A program made the translations under genes and the position numbers. A stretch of 64,000 nt of DNA, from contig NC_037253.1 in assembly GCF_000002425.4 (NCBI RefSeq), positions 7,691,311 through 7,755,310 on the forward strand, written 5' to 3'. Positions 49,200 to 60,324 of this stretch are shown here, one piece after another; within the stretch, counting starts at the first letter, position 1; each line of letters starts with the position of its first letter. The stretch is from Physcomitrium patens (lineage: Eukaryota > Streptophyta > Bryopsida > Funariales > Funariaceae). The notes beneath the pieces were generated by a model. It worked only from the letters and a program-made list of their open reading frames with translations. It did no database searches and was not told the origin of the DNA.

Positions 49200-49956
49200 T
49201 CTCAATGGTTTCATAGATATTAGAGGATAATATGAACATGGTAGAATATAAAGAAAACCAAAGTGGACACCTTCCCAAAAAAATTAAGGATCAAAGAATA
49301 AGGTACTTGGAACAATCTTCTCATGAAACTTAGGCTTGTAGATATCTAATTCTTAGATAATTTTGATCATACAAATTCATTATTATTTTCTTAGTTGAAT
49401 AAGCAAAAAAAATAAAGAAATTCGTGAATAGATTACCTTGATTGAAAAGATTTTATGTTAGTGATTGGATTCAAGACCATGGTGGTAGAATCCAAATCTT
49501 AAAGGATTTTAATAACTTATTAGATCATTAATCAATTCTTCTTGATATTCAACAATTAGCTAGGAATAAAGACACAAACTACTACTTTAGATTCAATATT
49601 TCTTTTCTTGACAATCTTCTCATACTTGAATAGCTAAAATAATAATATAACAATATTTAGAATCCACAATAGAGAGCCATAGGATGGTTTGAATGGATAG
49701 TGGCTATTATCAAGTGCCTCAAATTATTTTGCTATAATGAAGAAATTTGACAAGCTCAGACTAAATAAGCCCAACACATCCAATTCTTAGCATCCTTAGT
49801 ATTTATAAAGAGATTATTATATACTTACTCAAAGAAACTAATACTTCAAAAAATTAATAATCAAATAATCTAAGAAATAATTGAGAAAGTAAAATGAGAT
49901 GAAAAATGGAACTCTATTTGGGCATCCTCAAAATGAATACAATTAAATATAAAAAA

Positions 49957-49999
<43 letters not shown>

Positions 50000-51200
50000 T
50001 ATTTTTTTTAGTTATCCAAGAAATACAAGAAGCATTCCTAATTCAATAATTATATAATTTAGAGGGAAAAAAATATAATATCAATTGAGAGATAATAATC
50101 TTTGCTACATATTTTTATACTAAGTTATTTATATTATAGGGCACTCCCGTAGGTTATAAATAAGCTAGAAATTTTTATTGAAAGAAAAATCCTTGCAAAG
50201 TCCTTCTATTAATGAATTCTATCCTTTTGAAACCTTTTGGTAAAGAAAAGATACATGAAATCCTTAAATATCTCTACTTAAGTTGGGCATTAGGAATAAA
50301 TGGCTTTTTTGCTAATTTTGTTTTGAAAATTTAAAATTATATTAGCAAGAATGTGATAGAGGTGTTTTATAAAGAAATTTTTATAGGCACCGTAAATTGC
50401 TCTCTTAATACCAACTTGCTTTGCATCATTTCTAAAGATGAGTAAAAATCAACGTCAAGAATTGGTGTCCAATCATACTTTTAGGCACAATATACAAAAT
50501 TCTTACTAAAGCTATAACTAAATACCTCCAACCATTGCTCAATATGCTTATTAGGCCCAATCAAACTAGCTTTCTTAAAGAAAGAAATATAATTGATAAC
50601 ATTTTTTTAACTTTTAAAATGATGGATTGGACTTTAAAGTCCTATCAATCTATAATTATACTCTTGTTAGATTTTAAAAAGGCTTATAATAGAGTAGAGT
50701 GGTCATTCTTAGAAGATACCATCATTTCCATAGATTTTGATAAGAATTGAATTAACAAGATCTGTATACTTTATAATAACTTTTGGTGTTCAATTAGCAT
50801 TAATGGGACTATTAACGCCTCTTTTAAGCTATTCCATGTAATTAGGTAAGACTATCCACTTACTTCTTTATGTATTTTTTTATTGTGGACTCATTATGTT
50901 GCCTCTTAGAATGCAAGGAAAGATTGTGAGGTATTTCCTTCCAAACTCTTGATTTTGCAAACAATACTAACATGTACATGAATACATGAACTCTTAGGAC
51001 TGGAAGAGATTATATGTTACTTTACATTTACAATTAGCTTCTAAGTCCTTTCAAAGATCAGATTTTGGATTGTGATTACTAATCTCAAATAAAAACTAAT
51101 ATATTAAGGTACTACTAAATTGATGCTAGCCAATAGAGTTTTAATAGTAAATTAGGTATTATCTGCATCAATTTCATTTATTGCATTATGCTAAAGCTTC
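49200..51200 (+). mobile_element. Decayed L1-like LINE (endonuclease and reverse transcriptase)
   Basis: The best-preserved part is a 71-codon frame at 50535-50750 with plant LINE RT motifs: NQTSFLKERNIIDNIFLTF and LLLDFKKAYNRVEWSFLE. Upstream, near 49440-49620, an endonuclease-like end (DWIQDHGGRIQ) is visible, and 50820-50900 fits the following RT motif in another frame. Several frameshifts and stops and strong AT drift show an old dead copy. A TA run (49959-49996) interrupts the middle. Ends are approximate. Confidence 0.72.
49959..49996. repeat. TA microsatellite
   Basis: An uninterrupted TA run of about 19 units inside the LINE relic. Confidence 0.92.
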
Positions 51201-51212
51201 AATTGCCAATCC

Positions 51213-51820
51213 ATTGTCACGGACATACTCATGTAAGCTAGTAATTACATATATAAATAAGTAGAAGTAAGTAAAAGTAGATAAAAGTAAGTTAATTCTA
51301 TACTATTTGGTATAGAAGCTTCCTAGAAGCTTCATAGACACTGCTTTGACTTCATAGGTGTCTTTAATTGACTTTTTGGATTAGAAACGTAGTCAACAAG
51401 TTGGCCATGTGCCACACTTATTGTTAGCTTGAAGACCAAGCTAACTATGTGGTCCACACGTAGAAAAACTTGCCCTGTAAGTCAAGGCAAGTGTCCTACA
51501 AAGTCAACACATATTGGAGGTCCTATAGAATGTCGCCATGTAGCCTCTAGTTAGATAATATATATAGAGACAAGAGTGAAGCCTTCTTCACTCTTCTCAA
51601 CTCCTTTCTTATTTTCAGTCTAGTTTCAAGAATTGTCATATTTTCTAGTCTTTGGCAATAGCCATTCTAGTTCAATATATTATCACCTTTGAGTGATTTC
51701 TAAGTATTTTCGAGTGATACAAGAGTGTATTGAGATTATCTTTCTTTAGAGTTCATGTCCTTGATATCCATCTACAATATGCATTCACTAATTAGAAATT
51801 ATATCTAGAGCAACGAGGTT
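51213..51820 (+). mobile_element. LTR with primer-binding site of an LTR retrotransposon fossil
   Basis: The sequence starts tgtcacggacatactcatg, has a TATA-like tatatatagagac near 51560 followed by a pyrimidine-rich stretch, and is followed at about 51800-51818 by atatctagagcaacgagg, close to the plant initiator-Met primer-binding site tggtatcagagcaacgagg. That order is what a 5' LTR and leader would give. No second LTR or coding domain was confirmed, so the family (copia or gypsy) is open. Confidence 0.6.
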
Positions 51821-53480
51821 AAAAAAAAAAATATTGTTAACTAAAGATTTTCTAAGAATCTTTGATTCAACTGTACAAACTAGAAAATTTAAAATTTTTA
51901 GATTTAAAAGTATAAATAAAGGCTTTGATGGCCAAGTTGCTAATCTATAGCTTTTTTCTTAGTCATTCACTCTCAAAGGCCATCATCTAATACCACCTAT
52001 ATTTGTTACGATCCAAATAGATGAGATGTTGGCTACTATATATATAATTTAGATTCTTTGCTAATAAGGTCTATAATAGAGGATCTAATGTATAGTAGGC
52101 AACATGGAATACCTCGAAGAATATCAAGCATGGTCTTATTTTCCAACAATTATCCAATGCCAAAACTACTACCTACTTGTGTCTTTTCTAAAATACGAAA
52201 ATTCCCTTAGTTTCAAATCATGTGTTACGTGACTCAGTTTATTTCTTTGGCAGCACTTGGATGCAAAAGAATTTTACTTAAGTCAAGAATGTCTAAAATG
52301 CCTACTCTAGAATATAAAAAATTGATGATGAATTTGAATAATTACATAGTTATTGTTATACAATACAATAACAAATCAAAGTGTTAGATGCTTTATTCAA
52401 TTCATGAATCCTATCACAATTGCCAATATTTAAAGAATTTGAGTAGATCACCACTTTTAACAATAGGAACCAGTTAGCATAGCTTATTCAACTATGTGAT
52501 CTCCACAATGATGTCTTATTTCATTGTTTATCTTCTAATATGTATACCTTGCTATCTGATTCCATTATTCCAATGATGAAATAGGAAGTCTAAGCCGTAT
52601 GAAATTTGAAACCAATTTGGCATTATATGGCTTAGACTTAGTCATTACACACAACTCTTATAGTAGGAAGATTTTACTAGAATCTCCTTAGGTATTAGCT
52701 TGCTTAATAAATATCAATCCATCATATGTTGCTGTAGAGTAGTAAGTGACATTCTTCAAGTCTACATCATATGGCAAGTCTAGTGTATAAGATGTAGGAA
52801 GATTTTTATAAATGAAATGATGGACAAAGCTTTAGTAATTCATAGAGCTTGGCACAAAACTATCTTTACAACCATGGCCCACTAAATCCACATCATGAGT
52901 TATATAAGATTATGTAGCATACTAATACATACTAAATTGGTAGCTAAGTTTAATAATATATGGTATTACAACACCATCTTCTGTTTAGGTGATTTATTTT
53001 CTTCTAAGTAGAATCTATTATTGGAATTAATAGACCTGACAATCTTAGGTCGGACCAAGTTCTCAATATACCATCCTTTTCTTTTAATTTAACATTGCTA
53101 CTTTCAAAAAAAAAATAATAATAAAAAAAAAAGACACCTCTTTGAAAGGGGCCCAATAGAAATTTTAAGAAACAATACTATTTATGCCATGTAGGAAGGA
53201 AAAAAAAATGCATTCTCCCTCATCTTCTCATTTTAAGGTATTTAGACTAACTATTCTAAGTTAAATGCCTTAAAGAGGACTGTAGACTAATTATTCTAAG
53301 TATAAAGCCTACTTAAAGAGGAATTCTTAATTTAAATCAATCAAAGCTTTATAAAAGTTAAGACTTGTCACCTTCTCCCTTAAGAGTATAGTGCTACATG
53401 CCATAATCTCGAAACGTCCTTTGTTTATGCAGAAGAAGAAAAAAAGAAAAAAACAAACAAATAGAGGAATTAACCAAACA
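51821..53480. other. Degenerate repeat DNA, no recognisable gene
   Basis: Presumably the leader and internal remains of the element starting at 51213, but I recognised no protein domain. A roughly 40-bp direct repeat lies at 53242-53332. Confidence 0.4.
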
Positions 53481-55642
53481 AAAAGTAATTAAAAGGAAGA
53501 CTGGAGAATGTCTGACAGCGAATCCACGTAACAGACGAATCGTTCGGGTTCACAGCGCAGGATCGAATGTCGATGAACCCAATTTAGCCACAAACGATCG
53601 CACGACTTTGGTCGATACAGAAGGTGTTGCGGAGAAAAAACGAAGTGGAAGGCCTCCACGTCAGGACATATGGGAGGACAATTGGCGTTTAAGATCCTCG
53701 TGTCCCCGTTTGTCTATTCTCGGCAGTTGATATGGCCCCTCGCGACTCATACGCCTTCCCTCGCCGCCATTTAGATTGCGGTGTCGACACGCCGCAACGG
53801 GATCCATCCACCCCCTGTATCTGCATCCTGTCCTGCAGTAATAAGATCATAATCGGAAAAAAAACAAAGAAAAAAAAAAAAAAACAAAAAAAAACACCCT
53901 ACTATGGGTGAGCTTAGGGAGGGATGCACGCAGGAAAGGAAATTCGGGCTATAATAAGATCAACTGAACAATTTCTTGCCTGCAGGCTGACATCTTGGCT
54001 CTTACTTTTACGATTGGACTGTTCCAGACCACGGCAGGGCGAGACTCGGCACAGCCAGAGTTGTAGGGAGGTAAGGATGTGGAGATCTGGAGTTTACTTA
54101 ATGCCGACGACTTTGAGGTGGGGTTTTTCGGACTCGATTTGGCTGGTTTACGGAGGAGTACCTTCGCATTGATGAACTTGGTTCCAAGTTCAGGGTGGGA
54201 TCCAGGCGCTGCACGCACCATGACGCTCTTGTGGGTTACGTAAAGCCGAAAGTTATACAGGTGTTGGGTACCACATGTTGGAAAGGCAGTGGCGGGTTCG
54301 CGATGGCGTTGTGTGGATGACCAGGTTTTTGAAGCGTAGTGATCAACTGTCGTCATTTTTTTTTTTTTTTTTTTTTTTTTATTCCCTTTTAAATTCCAAG
54401 GCGTCGTTGGTGAGCGCCTGTGTGCAATCCCCATTGTGTGATGTCATGTTCTTCTTCTTTTTTTGTTTTTCCTTTTCCTCCTTTCCTTTTTTATGGTTGT
54501 GTCTCGAAAGTGTTTCACAAATACTCCAGACACGCATCATGAGACACGAATTGCATGTGGGAAGCGCCAAGGCATGCCCGGGGAGCTTTTTAGTGTGCGA
54601 AGGATCGGACCACGGTGACGTTTTCAGCCCGCCATTGCTGCTTCTTTGCTCAGTGTGGATGAATGTTCATGAGAGAAAATCTTTGCTTCGTTTTTTTCTC
54701 CATTAGACTGGCATTTTAACCTTTCATCGCCATATCTATTTCTACAGCTGGAACAATTCTATGCCAAAAGTATCCCAATCAAATTCCTCTCAGGTAATAA
54801 ACTCTCTCCCTCGCTGCACCACTGAGTATTTATCTTCCTCCCAAAATTTCCTTGAGAAATGAGCATGGAATTTTTTTCAGATCGAAATGAAAAAAAACTG
54901 CTATGAAAATGTCCAAAAAATGGGCACACAGTTTTGGAGTTTGATTTCTGTCGGCACAAATTTCATACAACTGTGAGACGTCTTCTAAATGTGTAGAATA
55001 AGTGTTTGAATTGTACCAGTTAGCATACGTCTTGTAGCAATATCTTGCTGGAAAGCTGAAAACTGAGAAAAACCGCTTTCAGTATGCAAATGCAAAGGTG
55101 CATGTACAATAATTAAGAGATCACAATGGGTTTCCATATACTACCAATTAGTCTAACCATATCATCAATCCCCGTTTACCTTTAATAAAAGAATCCGGGT
55201 CCAGTGTTGGATTCAATGCTTGCTCTGACGAGAATTTTGATTCATGAATAATTATTGTTGTACACTTTTTATCCTAAGTACTATGCTATACACTAAGAAC
55301 ATTTCTCCATTCTAGATATCTTATGTTGTGCAAATTCGACTTGTCATTAAAGATTGCTGAAAAAGAAGCAGCTGTACGCACCCTTTTTCAACTGCTCAAA
55401 TCCTTTAGCGACAGCCCCTTCAGCACGAGGAAAAGGAACAAAGAGCAATCAGCTATGAAAACAGCTGCAGAATAGCTATGGAAACAGGGCCTTTCAGGAA
55501 CAGCCAAGAGCGGCTCCAGCCTAGGTACACAGTAATCTAGAGATGCTAGCTAACAGAGACACCACACGTCTGCAGACAGCTCACACAATGAGTGCCTGGC
55601 GTTGAGAAAATCCAGTTCAGTACAAGCATATTGGGTACAGAT
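53481..55642. other. Gene-island DNA downstream of the ankyrin-like gene, no gene called
   Basis: Composition is balanced from about 53500. A 161-codon minus-strand frame at 53949-54434 and a 143-codon plus-strand frame at 54275-54706 overlap each other, use a long homopolymer (T run 54357-54380) and match nothing I know, so I do not call either. The part nearest 55642 should be the 3' untranslated region of the minus-strand gene. Confidence 0.5.
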
Positions 55643-57553
55643 CTACTTCTTCTTTTTCTTCTTCTTCTTGTCTGCCCCCAGGGCATCACCACACGGCTCC
55701 AGCTTTTGCTCCACCTGCAGCTCAAAGGGCACCATCCGAGTCTCCCAGAACGTGTCCTGGGTGATGTAAGTGGTGTGGACAACGCCCTCAACGTTGAAAA
55801 GCGCGTCTGTGTTCTCGAGTTCTTTAGGAAACCTCCAAGAGAGAGTGTCATCGTACTCTGTTCCGGTGAAATGGACACCGCCATTTGTACCAAGTGGTAA
55901 AACCGCTAACGGATTGATTGGCGACCGTTTCCCAAACTGCCATATCGACTTCTTCGTTTCTTGCAACATAGGGTTCCGGCGATCAAAGGCTTGCCCATGC
56001 CAAGTGGACAAGTTCCAGTTGAATCGGCCTCCCTGATCACCAGACGTAGGGAGCTGCTCCATTCTCCAAGGCTTCCCGTCAATTTTGGACATGGTAGATT
56101 TTGCAAATTGTATACCCACAGTGGCAGTTGGTGCAGCCTTCAATCTAGTTTGAACCGACAGACGGACCTGCTCGGCCACTCCAACTTTCATCACCATATT
56201 CGACGAGGAGGCTGTCATGCTGACAGAGGTCATTGTGGGCGTCACAGGAGTGATTGCCAATGAGATGAAAGTAGGAAAATGACCAGTCCTCTTCTCCTCC
56301 CACATCTGATTGTCTACCGTCACGCGGACATGATTGATGCCGATCGTCACCTCAATGTAGTTAGGTTGAATGTCGATGAGAACCTTTAGCTGGATATTGA
56401 GCTTCATCAACTGCGGTATGATAGGCTTGATATAGTGGTAAGGCCGCATAAGCTGCTTCAATTCCTCCGTGTTTTGATATGAGGTTTCAAGCTCCATGAG
56501 CAAAACTGGCACATCCATAAATACCTCCCAGACACCGAACTGGGACCGACTGGTGCACCTCCAGAGTTTCACCTCATCGTTTGACTCGTTCGATAACGCG
56601 GATGTCTTCTCCATCGCGTTGTAGAGAGCATACAGTATGATATCACGACCAAGCTTTGCCGCAACCTTCATACCAATACTGGATAATTTTTCTACAATGC
56701 GACCTTTTAATACTTGAAGCTCAGAGACTTGCGGTATCTCCTCGGCTAGTGCACCTCGCATGCTTTCAATGGGACGGGCGATACAGTCATCGCTCTTCAT
56801 GAGAAGCTCCTGCACCACTGCCCCATGACCATTGCATACAGCTATTATCAGAAACCTCCATACACAGTAGTTCTGATAGCATGCTCTGCATGCGTCATGG
56901 ATGGACTCCTCGTCGAAATTCCAGGCCTTCAGCTCCAAGGTTTCGGAATTCAAGGCGGGCGTGGCAGAAGGCAGGAGAGATTTCACCTTAGCCACATTCT
57001 TAATCCAAGAGGTTGTTAATCGGGCGCGCATATAAGGATATCCGCCGTCCTTGCACTTGGACAACTCATAGCCCATTAATGCTAACATGGAAAAGGTGGT
57101 CGTGTGCAGTAGCTCCTGAACTACCTCGTAGTTGCCGCACTCGACGGCGGTCAAAATGGCAAAGCTCATAAATCTCGGAGTTAGCACGGAGCACTTAAGC
57201 TCGGCTAGCCCTTTACGCAGCTTCATCACAATTTGCGGATACCCGCCCTCAGCAGCTCGGACCAACGCATGACCGACTACGTGCCCATGATACGTCCGAT
57301 CCACCCCTAAGACAGCACTCACCCGTAATTGCTGCACTTCAAAAATCGTCTGGTATTCTTCATCTTTAACCCCAAACTCGGCAGCATCTTGCCACAGCGA
57401 TTTCAAACTCCCCCTCCGAATTTCTTTCTCCGCGTACTCCAAGACTTCAGACACATCTGCCTTGCTTCCAAAACTCGCTGCCTCTCTCTCCGCCACTCTC
57501 AGCGCTTCTACCACCCCAAGGTTTTCCTTCTTGTCCATCTTAAAACTCGGCAT
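55643..57553 (-). CDS. Ankyrin-like repeat protein of unknown function, intronless
   Basis: A single uninterrupted frame of 636 residues from the ATG at 57553 (MPSFKMDKK; an internal ATG at 57538 is an alternative). The N-terminal half holds weak ankyrin-like helix pairs near residues 93-114, 127-149 and 231-251, the clearest being FAILTAVECGNYEVVQELL and FLIIAVCNGHGAVVQELL. The C-terminal half (about 330-620) has no family I recognise, appears beta-rich and contains many Val/Thr/Ile alternations. The protein ends in eight lysines. There is no signal peptide or membrane helix. Length, codon regularity and balanced composition support a real gene; retrocopy origin or a lineage-specific family are both possible. 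Confidence 0.78.
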   Translation of the reverse strand: MPSFKMDKKENLGVVEALRVAEREAASFGSKADVSEVLEYAEKEIRRGSLKSLWQDAAEFGVKDEEYQTIFEVQQLRVSAVLGVDRTYHGHVVGHALVRAAEGGYPQIVMKLRKGLAELKCSVLTPRFMSFAILTAVECGNYEVVQELLHTTTFSMLALMGYELSKCKDGGYPYMRARLTTSWIKNVAKVKSLLPSATPALNSETLELKAWNFDEESIHDACRACYQNYCVWRFLIIAVCNGHGAVVQELLMKSDDCIARPIESMRGALAEEIPQVSELQVLKGRIVEKLSSIGMKVAAKLGRDIILYALYNAMEKTSALSNESNDEVKLWRCTSRSQFGVWEVFMDVPVLLMELETSYQNTEELKQLMRPYHYIKPIIPQLMKLNIQLKVLIDIQPNYIEVTIGINHVRVTVDNQMWEEKRTGHFPTFISLAITPVTPTMTSVSMTASSSNMVMKVGVAEQVRLSVQTRLKAAPTATVGIQFAKSTMSKIDGKPWRMEQLPTSGDQGGRFNWNLSTWHGQAFDRRNPMLQETKKSIWQFGKRSPINPLAVLPLGTNGGVHFTGTEYDDTLSWRFPKELENTDALFNVEGVVHTTYITQDTFWETRMVPFELQVEQKLEPCGDALGADKKKKKKKK

Positions 57554-60324
57554 TCTCAAATCACATAACGCTCCGTCACCGCGAACTCATTTAGTTTTCT
57601 CATCCACAATTATCTCAGCTCTGTGAGCAAACAAACACCCACACTCTTCATAAGACCCAGCATCATCCCCAAACGCTCAGACCCTCCACACGCTATCAGG
57701 ACTACCATAGCAAGCCAACAATCCCACGAATTCAATGACGTCCATTATATCAATCTGAACCTTGAATTCAGAATAGTCTCGTCGATAGACCCAACATCAA
57801 GCCGACACAAAAATTGGACAAACTCTTACAAAACACACCAACGCTGACCCATGAGAACAGGAATACGCACGCCAAGACTTTCTCCACAAATTCCTCTATC
57901 TCTGCAGCCGCTGCAAAGTTTCATTTAAAAAATAAAAAATAAGCAATAAATAGCCACACACATACAGGCTACAGCAATGTGCACAGACAACATCCTAGAG
58001 ACACTGCAGGTCACATGGCACCCTAACGGAGCCCAACGAGGGGGACTTCGATTACATTTCTCGCTGGGCGCTACCTCAGAACTCAAGGTCGCCACCCTCA
58101 TCCGCTGCCACAGAGATGGTGAGAGCTCCGTCGCATTTTTCAGAAGCACTCAGGCCCGGAAACCTTCCCTTACCAAGGGCGCCACACTCTTCAGTCTTCA
58201 TCGTCGAACTTCATCTAATTACGGATAGAACCCACGAGACTGCGCTGTGAGAATAGGGTGTAATTCAAGACAGGTCAACTTTCACACTACCTGGGAGATT
58301 CGTCGGCTGTTAAGAGCGATGAATCTCTTTGGTGAATCTGCGCTGACAGGTTTTTAGTGACATGGATGAATCTTCGGGGGTGAATCTCGTGGGTCTTTTG
58401 GTGACCTGGATTCAGGCTAGCTGAATCGGCTTTGGCAGTAATGTTGTCTTTGTCTCTTCGCCGGAATCGGGACCTGAACCCCAGCCTTTTTTTCACCATT
58501 TGGACTGTGGTTGACTTCGATTACGGTTTCCCACACCACCTGTTAGCACTTGATATTTATAGACCCTTGGTGATATGAATTGCAATATATTCGACAATAC
58601 ACGAAGTACACATATTTGACATTGTACGTAATATTTGGTTTTTGAGGTTTAGTATTCTTTATCTATTACACACTTACAACAACTTAGAATATTGTCTAGA
58701 ATTCTGCTTACAAAATATAATATTTTCGTTTAGAGGAGCTATTATTTATATAGCAACTAAGTCAAGGCCATCTCACATCTTGAATGTAAAAAGTTCAAGA
58801 TGTCCGTGTGATCCACAGGCTTTGGGAGAGTAATCCTCAAATTCCAAATTTGTTCACGCACGTATACGATATAACGTAATACGGAATACAATGCACATAC
58901 GGGGACTGTAGTTCGAACAGGTGTAGAGGATCGGGGGTGCTTTTCCCACCTGGGCAGGAACAACATGGGCCACACTCTTGGCGTTGTCGATGCGGAAGTT
59001 TTGTTGCCAAGGATGAAGCCGGAGGAACCGGTGGGCCATGGCCGTCCGAGGAAACCTGAGTCCTCCGACGCCGAGCTCGTCCATCATTTTTCTGGCGCGT
59101 ATGCCTTCATGAATTTTTTTCTGGAACGGGGTCAGTTGATTGAATCCGTTGCGCTATTCCGGGGAAAGGGAGCCTTTGAGGTATAATTCTGGACTCAAAC
59201 CATGGCTGTGAGAATCTCGTGGTTAGCTTCGTCCATGGCTCATCAAGCCGATGGAATCGACATGTATGTGGTTCCTGTGTCCCGTTTCGGTGGCCATCGT
59301 GGACGAACTAAATCAAGTCTTGTTTGCTTGACGCCGGATCCGTGGTTACAGGAGTTTACTTGTGTTTACGCTGATTGTACCTGTGACAGCGTTGAAATAG
59401 GCCAAGAGTGCTTCTGTGGAGAACTTTGATACCAAGAAGTGATGGTAACCTGTACGTCTGAGGGTGCGGTTTGAGTGAGGATTGTTTGAGTTGATGCGCA
59501 CTATTTCAGTTCGTGTGCTTCACCGAGCTAATGTTGCACATTGAAGTGGTCGTGCTTCTCTTAGTCTGAAGTGCATAGCTCTCGTGCGACGAGTGGTTAG
59601 TGTAAGGTTGGAGCTTATCTGTGCCGTCTACCTGTCGATTCCTTGCTCCGTTACTAACGTAAGAGCAAGGCTTCGGTGTAAAACTTGTCGGACGAAATGG
59701 CTTGCTGTACACTAATAGAGAGGACAAGGAATGTGATGTGTTGCTCTGACATTCTGATGTGTTGTATCAATCCACTAGTTGAATGCTGTGTCTGTACTCT
59801 TGTGAAGAGGTTTTATGTGTATTCCATCTATCACAAAATGTCTCCCTGGCTTGTAGACAGTGTAATAACCCTGCGCGGGGCTTCACACTTACTGTCGCAG
59901 TACAAATAGCAGGGAACACCTCTAATGTCAGAAACTTCAACAGGACTAGTTATTACTTAGATGAACAATAAAACCACACGGGTTACTCAACTGATAAAAT
60001 CCACAATCAATTTACGAGTTGCGGTTTACAGAAGATAAAAGTACAACGCAAAAAATAGCTCCGTTGTTTCATCTACGACCATTCCCTTACACAGTTTTAC
60101 TAGTTCTGTACTTCAAAATCTTAAAACATGCAAAAATATGTTAGAACCACACATTCTGTATACCATAATACAAGGTTCAACGAAGGTCCAATCTTCAAAA
60201 GGAGTAGCAAGGGATCATTGCGAAATCAGATTTTCCACACTAAGAAGAGTTGATTTTAGAATGTTTCATAAAAGTCAGAACTCAAGTGGGTTGTAGTTGT
60301 TGAAAAGAAGAGGCGGTTGCATGA
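57554..60324. other. Spacer between the ankyrin-like gene and THG1
   Basis: About 2.8 kb without a confident gene. The part next to 57554 should be promoter DNA of the ankyrin-like gene. Overlapping frames at 58965-59186 and 59202-59429 (+) and 58854-59087 (-) occupy a GC-balanced patch and could be exons of an unrecognised gene, but none has family similarity I can name. A short tandem repeat lies at 58318-58408. Confidence 0.45.
58318..58408. repeat. Two diverged tandem units of about 45 bp
   Basis: 58318-58364 and 58365-58408 each begin gatgaatct, contain ggtgaatct about 14 nt later and end in a ttt-gtgac-tg motif. They have diverged but are aligned over their full length. Confidence 0.65.

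Noticed and set aside
52010-53100. Possible internal coding remains of the element starting at 51213
   Set aside because: No stretch was similar enough to a retroelement domain to name.
53949-54706. Overlapping 161-codon (-) and 143-codon (+) frames
   Set aside because: Both run through a long homopolymer and contradict each other; no domain seen.
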